Notes: a model not told the origin generated them from the letters alone. A stretch of 64,000 bases of DNA from UBA4416 sp963422675 (GCA_963422675.2 CAXVYS010000024.1:186001-250000), one strand, 5' to 3'. Shown: positions 25,652 through 33,543, counted from the stretch's first letter. Numbers and translations: made by a program.

Positions 25652-26306
25652 TGTTGGAAGTATAGTTTAAAATGGCGATTCGTTTTTTAATATCCAGGAT
25701 CCAGAGGCTTAATAATATCCATCCAATAATAGCGGGATAAAAAACCGTTCGCATATTACTATCCAGGTCATATTTACCAAATGCAGGATTACCGCCATTT
25801 CCGGGATGTAAGGAATCGGTTAACCTTGGCAGGATCATAATAAATACGAACATCATTACAAAGGCAAAAATATTATATACCGCCGAAATTCGGGCGCGTT
25901 TTAATTCATCGGTGATAGAACTTCTTAAAATAAAATAAGCCAAGTAAATTAATACGGCTATGGCAACACCGTTTAGTTTAGGGTCTTCAAATGTCCACCA
26001 GGTTCCCCAGGTAAATTTTGCCCACATACAACCTGTGAGCAAACCGGGAATACTTAAAAACAAGCCAACCTGTGCCGCCTGATCGCTTACAATATCGGAT
26101 GTAACATCATTTTTATATAGATGCCTGATGGCGTATACTACCGAATAACCCATTTGAAACAACATGGCAAACCAGATAGGCACATGGTAATACACATTTC
26201 TGATAGTTTCATAAAGGATATCTAATTTTGGAACAGGGTTTAACATACCCCATACTAACGTATAAAGAATGATCAATGCTGCCAGTATTTTCCACCATTT
26301 TATCAT
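25644..26306 (-). CDS. ccmC: Heme exporter/heme handling protein CcmC
   Basis: A 220-residue six-helix inner-membrane protein that loads heme onto CcmE. The signature WGTWWTFEDPKLNGVA is the WWD motif, and His residues for heme are in YYHVPIWFAM and SLHPGNGGN. The length is normal. It overlaps ccmD by 8 bp and follows ccmB by 7 bp, so these genes are translationally coupled. Confidence 0.93.
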   Translation of the reverse strand: MIKWWKILAALIILYTLVWGMLNPVPKLDILYETIRNVYYHVPIWFAMLFQMGYSVVYAIRHLYKNDVTSDIVSDQAAQVGLFLSIPGLLTGCMWAKFTWGTWWTFEDPKLNGVAIAVLIYLAYFILRSSITDELKRARISAVYNIFAFVMMFVFIMILPRLTDSLHPGNGGNPAFGKYDLDSNMRTVFYPAIIGWILLSLWILDIKKRIAILNYTSNNE

Positions 26307-26313
26307 ATCCGTT

Positions 26314-26973
26314 TTATTCTTTCCAAAGGTAATTAAATAATAATGTAGCCAATGCTACTACTACAAAATTTAGCATGATTAAAATCAGCAGGTATTTATA
26401 GCTTACAGACCAGGCCAAACCATCGATCGCATGTTTGCTGAGCTTTATCGAAACCAGCATTAAAGGCATTAAAACCGGGAAACTTAAAATGGCCATTAGG
26501 CTGATATTATTGTTGGCTTTTGAGGCAATAGCACTCATTAAACTCAGTACTCCCGAAAAGGCAGATGAACTGAATAAAAGGGTTAATAAAAACATCCCCA
26601 TATCCTGCACCATACCTCCTACAAACCATGAATAAAAAAAGAAGGTGAGCAGGCTCAATACAGCCATGAGCAACATATTATAAATTACTTTACTTAAAAT
26701 AAACTGGCGTGGGTGATAATATAAATAATTGTATAATCCTTTCCCTTTTGTTTCCTGTGTAAAGCTTTTGCTTGAAACGTTTACAGCAATAAACATGAAG
26801 ATGACCCAAAACAGGGCATTCCAAACAATGGGATGAATAATTTTTTTGAAACACAAAGCTGAAATAAAAACTGTTGCCACGATATAAACCAAAATTCCGG
26901 CAAGTGTCGACTTCTGCCGGAATTCTAAAAGAAATTCTTTTTTGATAAGTGCCGATAGTAGTTGAGTAGTCAT
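26314..26973 (-). CDS. ccmB: Heme exporter protein CcmB
   Basis: A 219-residue polytopic membrane protein, the ABC-type permease of cytochrome c maturation. It opens with the cytoplasmic LIKKEFLLEFRQKSTLAGIL typical of CcmB and has six hydrophobic segments. The ATPase partner CcmA is not in this operon or anywhere in the window, so it must be encoded elsewhere or be missing. The gene starts the operon: a TAAATTTG box lies 8 nt before the ATG, giving a leader of only about 4 nt. Confidence 0.9.
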   Translation of the reverse strand: MTTQLLSALIKKEFLLEFRQKSTLAGILVYIVATVFISALCFKKIIHPIVWNALFWVIFMFIAVNVSSKSFTQETKGKGLYNYLYYHPRQFILSKVIYNMLLMAVLSLLTFFFYSWFVGGMVQDMGMFLLTLLFSSSAFSGVLSLMSAIASKANNNISLMAILSFPVLMPLMLVSIKLSKHAIDGLAWSVSYKYLLILIMLNFVVVALATLLFNYLWKE

Positions 26974-26981
26974 TTGAGGCG

Positions 26982-26989
26982 CAAATTTA
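26982..26989 (-). promoter_or_regulatory. -7 promoter element of the ccm operon (TAAATTTG)
   Basis: An exact TAnnTTTG match 8 nt upstream of the ccmB ATG at 26973. The predicted transcription start is near 26977. Confidence 0.55.
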
Positions 26990-27112
26990 CGCTCTATATC
27001 TCAAAAATCACAATTTTACACTTTATTTGAAGGGCAATGCCTCTCAAAGCGCTTTTCATGCCTTTTACAGCATTAAATTGGCTATATTATGCCTATTTAG
27101 AGGGATTTTTGG

Positions 27113-27120
27113 TAAATTTG
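27113..27120 (+). promoter_or_regulatory. -7 promoter element of the glutathione peroxidase gene (TAAATTTG)
   Basis: An exact TAnnTTTG match 64 nt upstream of the ATG at 27185. The predicted leader is about 60 nt. It is divergent from the ccm promoter. Confidence 0.45.
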
Positions 27121-27184
27121 TACCGGATATAAACTATAGCGAAAGTGTATACGTATATCAGGAAGAATATTAATATTTCCTAAA

Positions 27185-27748
27185 ATGAAAAAATTACTCA
27201 CTTTATTATTTCTAGTCATGGCTACCTTTTCTCTTTTTTCCTTTTTAACTCCTAAAGGAAAACCTACTTCTTCTGTGTATTCTTTTAAGGTAACTACGAT
27301 TGATGGAAAGGAATTTGATTTTGCTTCTCTTAAAGGTAAAAAAATACTGATCGTGAATACCGCCAGCAAGTGCGGTTTTACACCACAATTTGAACAACTG
27401 GAGGCTTTGTACGAAAAATATAAAGACAAGAATTTTGCCATTGTTGGTTTCCCTTGTAACCAATTCGGGAACCAGGATCCGGGCTCCAGCACTGATATCA
27501 AATCGTTTTGCACCCGTAATTATGGTGTAACGTTTCCTATGATGGAAAAAGTGGATGTAAAGGGTGAACACGCTGCAGCCATTTACCAGTGGCTTACTTC
27601 CAAAGAAAAAAACGGTGTAGAAGGCAGTTCTGTGAAATGGAATTTTCAAAAATACATGATTGATGAGAACGGTTTTTTAGTAGGCCATGTGGCTTCTTTT
27701 AAAAGCCCCGACTGCAAAAAAATAGTTAACTGGATCGAAAAACAGTAA
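27185..27748 (+). CDS. Glutathione peroxidase (Cys type)
   Basis: A 187-residue thioredoxin-fold peroxidase that reduces hydroperoxides, in bacteria usually with thioredoxin as donor. An N-terminal hydrophobic segment (LLTLLFLVMATFSLFSFL) suggests export or membrane anchoring. The peroxidatic Cys is in NTASKCGFTPQ, where animal enzymes have selenocysteine. The Gln is in GFPCNQFGNQDPGS, and the Trp-Asn motif is VKWNFQKYM. The resolving Cys is probably in the region IKSFCTRNYGV or PCNQF. The length is usual plus the signal. Confidence 0.93.
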   Translation: MKKLLTLLFLVMATFSLFSFLTPKGKPTSSVYSFKVTTIDGKEFDFASLKGKKILIVNTASKCGFTPQFEQLEALYEKYKDKNFAIVGFPCNQFGNQDPGSSTDIKSFCTRNYGVTFPMMEKVDVKGEHAAAIYQWLTSKEKNGVEGSSVKWNFQKYMIDENGFLVGHVASFKSPDCKKIVNWIEKQ

Positions 27749-27772
27749 TGGATTAAATGAGATAGAATGAAT

Positions 27773-28522
27773 TTATCTCAGCACAGTTGTTGCATTTGCC
27801 TGAATAGTGGGCATAATTAAAATATCATTAATATTTACATGTGCAGGCCGTGAAGCTATCCAGTAGATGGTTTCAGCAATATCTTCAGGTTTTAGAGGAA
27901 CAATGTTTTCATATACTTTTTTAGCCCGCTCTTCATCGCCATCAAACCTTACGATGCTGAATTCTGTTTCCACCATTCCGGGGTTAACGGCTGATACTTT
28001 AATGTGGTGAGGCAATAAATCAATTCTCATCCCTTTGTTTAAGGCGTCTACTGCATGTTTGGTGGCACAATACACATTTCCGTTAGCGTATACTTCTTTG
28101 CCGGCAATAGAACCAATATTGATAATATGCCCTTTTTTTTGAGGGATCATCAGCTGAGAAACATATTTGGAAACATACAACAATCCTTTAATATTGGTAT
28201 CGATCATTTGTTCCCAATGAGCAATTTGTCCGTCCTGGATAGGGCCTAAACCGGCCGCCAAGCCTGCATTATTTACTAAAACATCAATCTGTTTAAACCC
28301 ATCGGGCAACGTGTTGATCGCTTTTTTAACATCCGACTCATTTCTCACATCAAAACATAAGGTAAGCACCTTTACGGCATATTCTTTTTCGATCTCCTGC
28401 TTTAATTGCTGTAATCTTTCTTCACGGCGACCGGTAATAATAAGGTCAAATGCGTGTCTGGCAAATTCCAATGCGGTTGATTTACCTATACCTGACGTGG
28501 CTCCTGTAATGAATGCGATCAT
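27773..28522 (-). CDS. SDR-family oxidoreductase (YdfG-like)
   Basis: A 249-residue classical short-chain dehydrogenase. The cofactor motif is TGATSGIGKS, with GRREER after beta-2 indicating NADP. The active site is IGSIAGK (Ser) with YCATK (Tyr and Lys). NNAG and the C-terminal VNPGMVETEF are conserved. The closest named relative by pattern is YdfG, a serine or 3-hydroxypropionate dehydrogenase, but the substrate is not certain. It diverges from ricT, and the shared region holds two copies of the palindrome ACTCTTTTAAAAGAGT. Confidence 0.9.
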   Translation of the reverse strand: MIAFITGATSGIGKSTALEFARHAFDLIITGRREERLQQLKQEIEKEYAVKVLTLCFDVRNESDVKKAINTLPDGFKQIDVLVNNAGLAAGLGPIQDGQIAHWEQMIDTNIKGLLYVSKYVSQLMIPQKKGHIINIGSIAGKEVYANGNVYCATKHAVDALNKGMRIDLLPHHIKVSAVNPGMVETEFSIVRFDGDEERAKKVYENIVPLKPEDIAETIYWIASRPAHVNINDILIMPTIQANATTVLR

Positions 28523-28570
28523 ACTGTTTTGTTAAAAATGGGTGGTGACTAGTAACAATTTTGTTTTAAA

Positions 28571-28637
28571 ACTCTTTTAAAAGAGTCAAAAATAATTCCG
28601 CAAAATTAAGTATATTTATGCAACTCTTTTAAAGAGA
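28571..28637. promoter_or_regulatory. Paired palindromic operators in the SDR-ricT divergent region
   Basis: ACTCTTTTAAAAGAGT at 28571-28586 is a perfect 16-bp palindrome. A second copy, CTCTTTTAAAGAG at 28624-28636, is one base shorter in the centre. Their centres are about 51 bp apart, near five helical turns. Between them lie TAATTTTG on the minus strand (28601-28608, exact -7 consensus) and TATATTTA on the plus strand (28611-28618, one mismatch). This looks like two operators flanking divergent promoters. The regulator is unknown. Confidence 0.5.
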
Positions 28638-28703
28638 AATAAAATTAGTGTATAATCATTAACTGTACCTTGAATGGTGTAGTTTTTAAATATAGAAGTA
28701 GAT

Positions 28704-30170
28704 ATGTCTTGTACAAGTTGCTCTACGGGGCAGGATAATAGCAATGGCATTCCGAAGGGATGTAACAACAACGGATCGTGCGGTACGGGTGGTGGATGTA
28801 ATAAACTGAGTGTGTTCGACTGGTTAGCTAATATGAGCTTACCCGAAGGACAAGCTCCCTGTGATGTTTTAGAGATACGGTTTAAAAACTCGCGGAAAGA
28901 GTTTTTCAGAAACGTTAATAGTTTATCGTTAAATGTAGGTGATGTTGTGGCAGTGGAGTCTTCTCCCGGTCATGATATTGGCGTTGTTTCCATTACAGGA
29001 GAGTTGGTAAAGCTCCAGTTGAAAAAGAAAAATGTAAACTACGATAGCGAAGAGATTAAAAAAGTTTACAGAAAAGCCAAACAGCAGGATATTGATAAAT
29101 GGCGCGAAGCGCAAAGCCTGGAGGTAGAAACCATGTACAAAGCGCGTACACTGGCTCTTAAGCTTGGTCTGCAAATGAAAATAAGTGATGTAGAATACCA
29201 GGGCGATAAAAGCAAAGCGGTATTTTATTACACAGCCAACGGACGGGTAGATTTCAGGGAATTAATTAAAGTACTGGCCGAAGAGTTTAAAGTACGAATT
29301 GAAATGCGCCAGATTGGTGCAAGACAGGAAGCTGCAAGACTTGGAGCTATTGGATCATGTGGACGTGAACTATGCTGTTCAACCTGGTTAAACGATTTTA
29401 GAACCGTTACAACTTCTGCGGCACGCTACCAGCAATTATCGCTCAATCCTTTAAAATTAGCGGGACAATGCGGTAAATTAAAATGTTGCCTGAATTACGA
29501 ATTAGATAGTTACATGGATGCGCTGAAAGAGTTTCCGGAAATAGATAACCGAAAATTAGCCACCGAAAAAGGATACGCGTTTCATCAAAAGACCGATATT
29601 TTTAAACGCATTATCTGGTGGTCGTATACGAGCGAGCCGGATGTATTTCATGCACTTTCAATCGAAAGAACCAAAGAGATTTTTAAGATGAATGCGGAAA
29701 ACATAAAGCCTGCAGATCTTTTAGAGCCTAAACAGTTTAAAGAACTAAATGAGGTAAAACACCCAGATTATGAAAACGTGGTTGGCCAGGATTCCTTAAC
29801 CCGTTTCGATAATCGTAAAAAACCTCAGCATAACAATAAATCGAAGAACAACAATCAAAAAAAACAGCATGCTAATCCTAAAACGGCAGCAAGCGCTGAA
29901 GCTTCGGCAACAGGTACTATAGTTCCTCAAAATCAGCCGCCAAAAAAACAAGGGCCGCCACAACACAAACCCCCGGGAACTACCCAGGCAAAACCTCAGC
30001 AGCACACACAAAACAAGCCGCAAAATCCTCAGCATACTAAAAACCTGAAACAACCGCCTCAAAAAAATGCGGCACAAAACCCAAATCCTAAACCACAGAA
30101 CCCGCAACATAAAAAGCCTGTACATAATCACAAGCCAAAACCAAGAAATGACAACAGTGATAAAGCATAA
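28704..30170 (+). CDS. ricT: RicT/YaaT-like PSP1 domain protein
   Basis: A 488-residue cytosolic protein. The N-terminal 40 residues are Cys/Gly/Asn-rich (SCTSCS, CGTGGGCN). The PSP1 core (about 45-300) contains two Cys clusters, SCGRELCCSTW and QCGKLKCCLNYE, that match the Fe-S ligand region of RicT in the RicA-RicF-RicT complex of Bacillus, which helps RNase Y-dependent RNA maturation. The last 110 residues are low-complexity (Pro, Gln, Asn, Lys, His). The function in Bacteroidota is not established. The gene overlaps gldH by 23 bp, suggesting coupling to gliding or lipoprotein biology. The paired palindromes upstream suggest regulation. Confidence 0.9.
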   Translation: MSCTSCSTGQDNSNGIPKGCNNNGSCGTGGGCNKLSVFDWLANMSLPEGQAPCDVLEIRFKNSRKEFFRNVNSLSLNVGDVVAVESSPGHDIGVVSITGELVKLQLKKKNVNYDSEEIKKVYRKAKQQDIDKWREAQSLEVETMYKARTLALKLGLQMKISDVEYQGDKSKAVFYYTANGRVDFRELIKVLAEEFKVRIEMRQIGARQEAARLGAIGSCGRELCCSTWLNDFRTVTTSAARYQQLSLNPLKLAGQCGKLKCCLNYELDSYMDALKEFPEIDNRKLATEKGYAFHQKTDIFKRIIWWSYTSEPDVFHALSIERTKEIFKMNAENIKPADLLEPKQFKELNEVKHPDYENVVGQDSLTRFDNRKKPQHNNKSKNNNQKKQHANPKTAASAEASATGTIVPQNQPPKKQGPPQHKPPGTTQAKPQQHTQNKPQNPQHTKNLKQPPQKNAAQNPNPKPQNPQHKKPVHNHKPKPRNDNSDKA

Positions 30171-30633
30171 TTTTTTAAAAATAACGGTCTGCGTACTGCT
30201 GAGCACTTTATTTTTTTCATGCAATCGGAATGTCGTATTCAGTGAGTATAAAAAACTTCCTGAAGAAGGCTGGAGAACAGAAAATAAATTAACATACGAT
30301 GTAACCATCGATGATAACAGTAAGTACCATAACGTGTTTTTAACGGTGAGGCATGCGGATGCTTACCCGTACAGTAACCTGTATGTTTTTTTAACCACCA
30401 CTTACCCTGACGGAAAAACATCGTTGGATACTCTTGAATGTGTGTTGGCCAATCAAAAAGGAGAATGGCAGGGCGATGGTGCCGGGGACTTATGGGACAA
30501 TAAAATACCTTTGAAACAAAATGTAAAATTTCCTCAAAACGGAATATATCACTTTACGTTCGAACAGGGCATGAGAACAAATCCACTTCCTTTGATCCTT
30601 GATTTTGGAATGGTAATAGAAAAAGTAAAATAG
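30148..30633 (+). CDS. gldH: Gliding motility lipoprotein GldH
   Basis: A 161-residue outer-membrane lipoprotein required for gliding motility and type IX secretion function in Flavobacterium. The lipobox is LSTLFFSC, with Cys acylated after the signal peptide. The mature part carries the GldH pattern YKKLPEEGWR near its start, DLWDNKIPLKQNVKFP, and GIYHFTFEQGMRTNPLP near the end. I chose ATG 30148 because it gives a proper signal peptide. Longer in-frame starts back to 30067 lie deep in ricT. It overlaps ricT by 23 bp. Confidence 0.9.
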   Translation: MTTVIKHNFLKITVCVLLSTLFFSCNRNVVFSEYKKLPEEGWRTENKLTYDVTIDDNSKYHNVFLTVRHADAYPYSNLYVFLTTTYPDGKTSLDTLECVLANQKGEWQGDGAGDLWDNKIPLKQNVKFPQNGIYHFTFEQGMRTNPLPLILDFGMVIEKVK

Positions 30634-30668
30634 GTTGTTTTAAAAATCAATTTTAAAACAACCTATTT
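30628..30668 (+). terminator. Strong hairpin overlapping the gldH stop codon
   Basis: Arms AAATAGGTTGTTTTAAAA and TTTTAAAACAACCTATTT form an 18-bp perfect stem with a 5-nt loop. The TAG stop of gldH is inside the first arm. An A/T-rich stretch follows. Confidence 0.7.
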
Positions 30669-30732
30669 ATTTGTTCTTAATCATAATTTCCTAAAAGTAC
30701 AATGTTGAGTTCAAATTTTGGTTTTCTCCTAT

Positions 30733-30916
30733 CTTTTTCCTTGATGAAAAAGAAACAAAAAATCAAGACAATTCGCCAACTGTAATTCCATTCTCGCTCA
30801 AAAAGCCTACCCATTACCTCCAAAAGAATTACAGTTCGCTCCGAATTGTCAAAGCAGCCGCACCATTACCAATGTATGCGACAATATAAACAGAGTATCC
30901 ATCCTATATTGTTTTA
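30733..30916. repeat. REP-like composite hairpin element
   Basis: This stretch fills the gap after gldH. CTTTTTC (30733-30739) can pair with GAAAAAG (30746-30752), or CTTGAT (30740-30745) can pair with ATCAAG (30762-30767), so two small hairpins are mutually exclusive. Next, GACAATTCG and AACTGTAATTC (30767-30788) pair with GAATTACAGTT and CGAATTGTC (30826-30850) around a 37-nt loop. ACAATATA (about 30881-30888) pairs with TATATTGT (about 30905-30912). No ORF is convincing. The opening resembles a dispersed Bacteroidota intergenic repeat that I know only from general familiarity. Confidence 0.55.
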
Positions 30917-30938
30917 ATTTACAACTAGCTGTATCCTC

Positions 30939-31934
30939 TTATACCTTACTCTTATTTTTACGGTTAAAATTATAACTCAATCCAATACTTAACCTTCCCG
31001 CACTTTTTAAATCGCCTTTATCTACTTTTTCCATAACGGTAAATTGCCAGGAAGTATTTAATGAAAATGATTTATAGTAAATATCGAATCCGGGCCCAAG
31101 TAACAAGGTATTTACAGCGGTAGACGTTTGTAACGCTTCTTTCACCTGCAAGCCTTTGGTGTACTCATAATTGAGCTGCGCAGAAGGATAAAACAGAAAT
31201 GACCGGTACCTGATCTTGTAAAATACAGATAAGAAATCGGTAGTGCTGTTATGTACTCTTTCATGATATATGTTTTCACCATTCAGTTTATAATTACCAT
31301 TTATATTAACGCCTACTTTTTCATGCATAATGATGTAATTAAAATAGGCAAATGCATCTATACTGCCTGTACCCGGCTGCATTTCAAAAGGGAGACGATC
31401 GCTGTGCTGATCATGTGCATAAAAATTCCCTGTGGGTAATTTAATGCCTATTCCTAAAACTAATTTTTGTTTTATCGCATGTTCTTCATTTGGCAAAATA
31501 ACATGAAAGCCAGCATTTACCGAAACATCACCAAAGCCTGTGTGGTGCTCGTACACGTCATTTGTTTTGGTTTTATTATCGAGCACCGGCACAAACACAT
31601 TGAGTTCAATACGTTTGTGTACAAAGTATTTAAACCGGAGTTCAAATACTTTATAGGATTCAAAATCCTTACTCGAATAAATCTTAGAACGTTGAGCAAC
31701 GGTATCGTGCTGGGCATGCGCTATCCTATAAGCATTAGCCGGAAAGAAATGACTTTGATCCTGGTAGTCTCTATAGCCGTTAAAGACCCTGTACCTGTGC
31801 AAAAATGAAATACTATTGCGGTTGTTATAAGGAGTGACTCCCATAAAATTTCCACAAATATCACAGGCCAGTGAAGCATAACTCACACTTAAAAAACAAC
31901 AGAAAGCCAATAGCTTTGTTTTTCTCATAACCAT
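30939..31934 (-). CDS. Putative outer-membrane beta-barrel protein with CDICG motif
   Basis: A protein of 331 residues (329 if the ATG at 31928 is used). The signal peptide ends near YASLA, and the mature protein starts with CDICGNFMGV, a Cys-x-x-Cys pair that could bind a metal. The rest has alternating amphipathic strands with aromatic residues (ELRFKYFVHKRIELNVFVPV; GDVSVNAGFHVIL; GRLSIGLSYNF), as in outer-membrane transporters. It contains many His residues in loops (HDQHSDR, HERVHN). It is the last gene of an operon with an MbnP-like lipoprotein, so a metal transport or sensing role is inferred. No family name is certain. Confidence 0.72.
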   Translation of the reverse strand: MVMRKTKLLAFCCFLSVSYASLACDICGNFMGVTPYNNRNSISFLHRYRVFNGYRDYQDQSHFFPANAYRIAHAQHDTVAQRSKIYSSKDFESYKVFELRFKYFVHKRIELNVFVPVLDNKTKTNDVYEHHTGFGDVSVNAGFHVILPNEEHAIKQKLVLGIGIKLPTGNFYAHDQHSDRLPFEMQPGTGSIDAFAYFNYIIMHEKVGVNINGNYKLNGENIYHERVHNSTTDFLSVFYKIRYRSFLFYPSAQLNYEYTKGLQVKEALQTSTAVNTLLLGPGFDIYYKSFSLNTSWQFTVMEKVDKGDLKSAGRLSIGLSYNFNRKNKSKV

Positions 31935-31984
31935 TTAGTTAAAGTATAAAGCAGGATGGCTTTATATACCATCCTGTTTTAAAT

Positions 31985-32791
31985 CTATTGATCGTTATGA
32001 ATGTGTTCTACACTAAACATATCCGCATAATTATCCCCGATTTTTTTCGCATCGCTACCCGGCATATGCACGGTATTCAGCGTGCTAAAGTCAATGGCAT
32101 TAGGCGTTTGAAACCATTCTAAAATATCGCTTTTCAAATGAATTTTAGGTGTAATCGCACTGGTTACTTTTGCTACATTCCCGTTAAACGATGGAGACAC
32201 AATTTTAAGCACTGAGTTGGCTCCACTAAATCCACCTACGTGAATAGTTAGTTTATTAGCCGTTGCTGTTGATTGCGGAGAGATACCTTCCATTTTTGCC
32301 ATAATGTATCCTGAATTCCAGCTCCAGAACATTCCTTTGGCAGGATCAAGATCTCCACTCTGAGCTCCTGAAACATTCTTAGTGCTGTCTACTCCTATCA
32401 TAAACTCAATGGATTTATAATCGGAATAAGGAACATGAGGGATTTCAACGATGGTAGAAAGAGGATCAGAGTAATCAATCAGGTGATAACTGTTTGGTTC
32501 TGCCCATACTGTATTATCACTTTTCGTGATCTTAATATTACTGATGTAATATTTACACAGTGTAATATTAAAGGTATTCCCTGCCTGGTTGGTATAGGTA
32601 GCTGTTGTTAATATCAGGTCAGAATCTCCCACCATCCCTTCAAACTCTATTTGCAGGCTCCCGGTAGGAGTTGCCGGGGTGGTTACCGGAGGTGCGGCTG
32701 CTTCCGGCCCAGGGCTTTTTTTATCTTTTTTACAGTTTGACAACGCCATTACACATAGTAACAGCGCAATCCATTTATAGATCGTGTTCAT
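31985..32791 (-). CDS. MbnP-like metal-binding lipoprotein
   Basis: A 268-residue lipoprotein with lipobox LCVMALSNC (Cys followed by KKDKKS) and a Pro/Thr-rich linker to about residue 45. The mature domain resembles MbnP, a periplasmic copper-binding protein that often accompanies a diheme protein MbnH. Conserved-looking parts are LCKYYISNIKI, IEFMIGVDSTKN and the Trp-rich KGMFWSWNSGYIMAKMEG. The C-terminal tail HIHND is His-rich. No MbnH gene is in the window. The gene sits between a Cys-rich small protein and a barrel with CDICG, consistent with copper or another soft metal. Confidence 0.75.
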   Translation of the reverse strand: MNTIYKWIALLLCVMALSNCKKDKKSPGPEAAAPPVTTPATPTGSLQIEFEGMVGDSDLILTTATYTNQAGNTFNITLCKYYISNIKITKSDNTVWAEPNSYHLIDYSDPLSTIVEIPHVPYSDYKSIEFMIGVDSTKNVSGAQSGDLDPAKGMFWSWNSGYIMAKMEGISPQSTATANKLTIHVGGFSGANSVLKIVSPSFNGNVAKVTSAITPKIHLKSDILEWFQTPNAIDFSTLNTVHMPGSDAKKIGDNYADMFSVEHIHNDQ

Positions 32792-32878
32792 TTAAAATAG
32801 GGTTTTAATTTCCATGCTGTTCACTCCTTCTTAGTATTAAGAGGGCATGCGAACGATTCATGAAGTGAATAATTTACA

Positions 32879-32989
32879 TTAATTTCTTTTGTCTGACTTT
32901 TCAATTGCCTTTGTATACTTGCGTATTAAACGGTATTCGTTTAACAGGTAAGCGGTTAAAGACAAGAAAATAACGATCGCTATTTTCAT
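32879..32989 (-). CDS. Possible 36-residue membrane peptide
   Basis: An ORF that starts ATG AAA ATA and encodes one hydrophobic segment (IAIVIFLSLTAYLL) followed by a basic, charged tail ending KAIEKSDKRN. It lies in the 279-bp gap between the Cys-rich gene and the MbnP-like gene, in the same orientation, and would be on their transcript. Small one-span peptides are frequent beside transport genes. Coding status is not proven. Confidence 0.35.
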   Translation of the reverse strand: MKIAIVIFLSLTAYLLNEYRLIRKYTKAIEKSDKRN

Positions 32990-33070
32990 CTTAGTTAATT
33001 TTATGTATGTGTAAAATAATCGTTACAACACTTATTAGCTATGAGCATACCCAATAAGTCATTTATAAAA

Positions 33071-33451
33071 TTAAACGGTAGGTGGGTGAAATACTGAAAC
33101 CAGAGCCCGATTGGGGCGGATGTTTAGGTAGTTGAACATCATAACCTGTAGGATTGATGTTTGAAGGGGTGAGAACGACATGGAGCCGGAAAACAATTCT
33201 GATTTTTCTGTTTTATCTTTTAAAGAAGAGGGAAAACCCGCCGGGTTGTTTTCTTCTTTTTTCATTTCTTTATCCAGATAACATTTTGCTTTACAACAGC
33301 TCCCCACTTTATCTTTGTTAATACATACGGTTTTAGCAAGTTCTTGTTGACGGTATTTGAAGTTAAAGTAAATCACACTTTTAGCGGTACACTGCCAGCT
33401 TAAGCTTAGCAATAAGAGTGTGGAGAAAAATATTTGAAATGGTTTTTTCAA
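33071..33451 (-). CDS. Small Cys-rich secreted or membrane protein
   Basis: A protein of about 126 residues from the TTG at 33451. A hydrophobic segment near the N-terminus (IFFSTLLLLSLSW) is followed by Cys residues in the order CTAKS, CINKDKVGSCCKAKCYLDKE, then a Lys/Glu region and a hydrophobic C-terminal part. The Cys pattern suggests metal binding. An earlier TTG at 33475 is rejected because it is part of the TAATTTTG promoter box. I recall proteins of this pattern next to copper-related genes in Bacteroidota, but cannot name the family with certainty. It is the first gene of the putative metal operon. Confidence 0.6.
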   Translation of the reverse strand: MKKPFQIFFSTLLLLSLSWQCTAKSVIYFNFKYRQQELAKTVCINKDKVGSCCKAKCYLDKEMKKEENNPAGFPSSLKDKTEKSELFSGSMSFSPLQTSILQVMMFNYLNIRPNRALVSVFHPPTV

Positions 33452-33472
33452 ATTCCGGACTTTAACTGCGGC

Positions 33473-33480
33473 CAAAATTA
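33473..33480 (-). promoter_or_regulatory. -7 promoter element of the putative metal operon (TAATTTTG)
   Basis: An exact TAnnTTTG match. The predicted start is near 33468, giving a leader of about 17 nt to the TTG at 33451. Confidence 0.5.
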
Positions 33481-33543
33481 CAACTTATACCGTAAGCATC
33501 CTAAAAAAGTAAAAAAATGATCTATCGGGCTATTTTAGTAAGC

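Noticed and set aside
33452..33475. TTG at 33475 as start of the Cys-rich gene
   Set aside because: It is part of TAATTTTG, so it would not be transcribed. The later TTG gives a better N-terminus.
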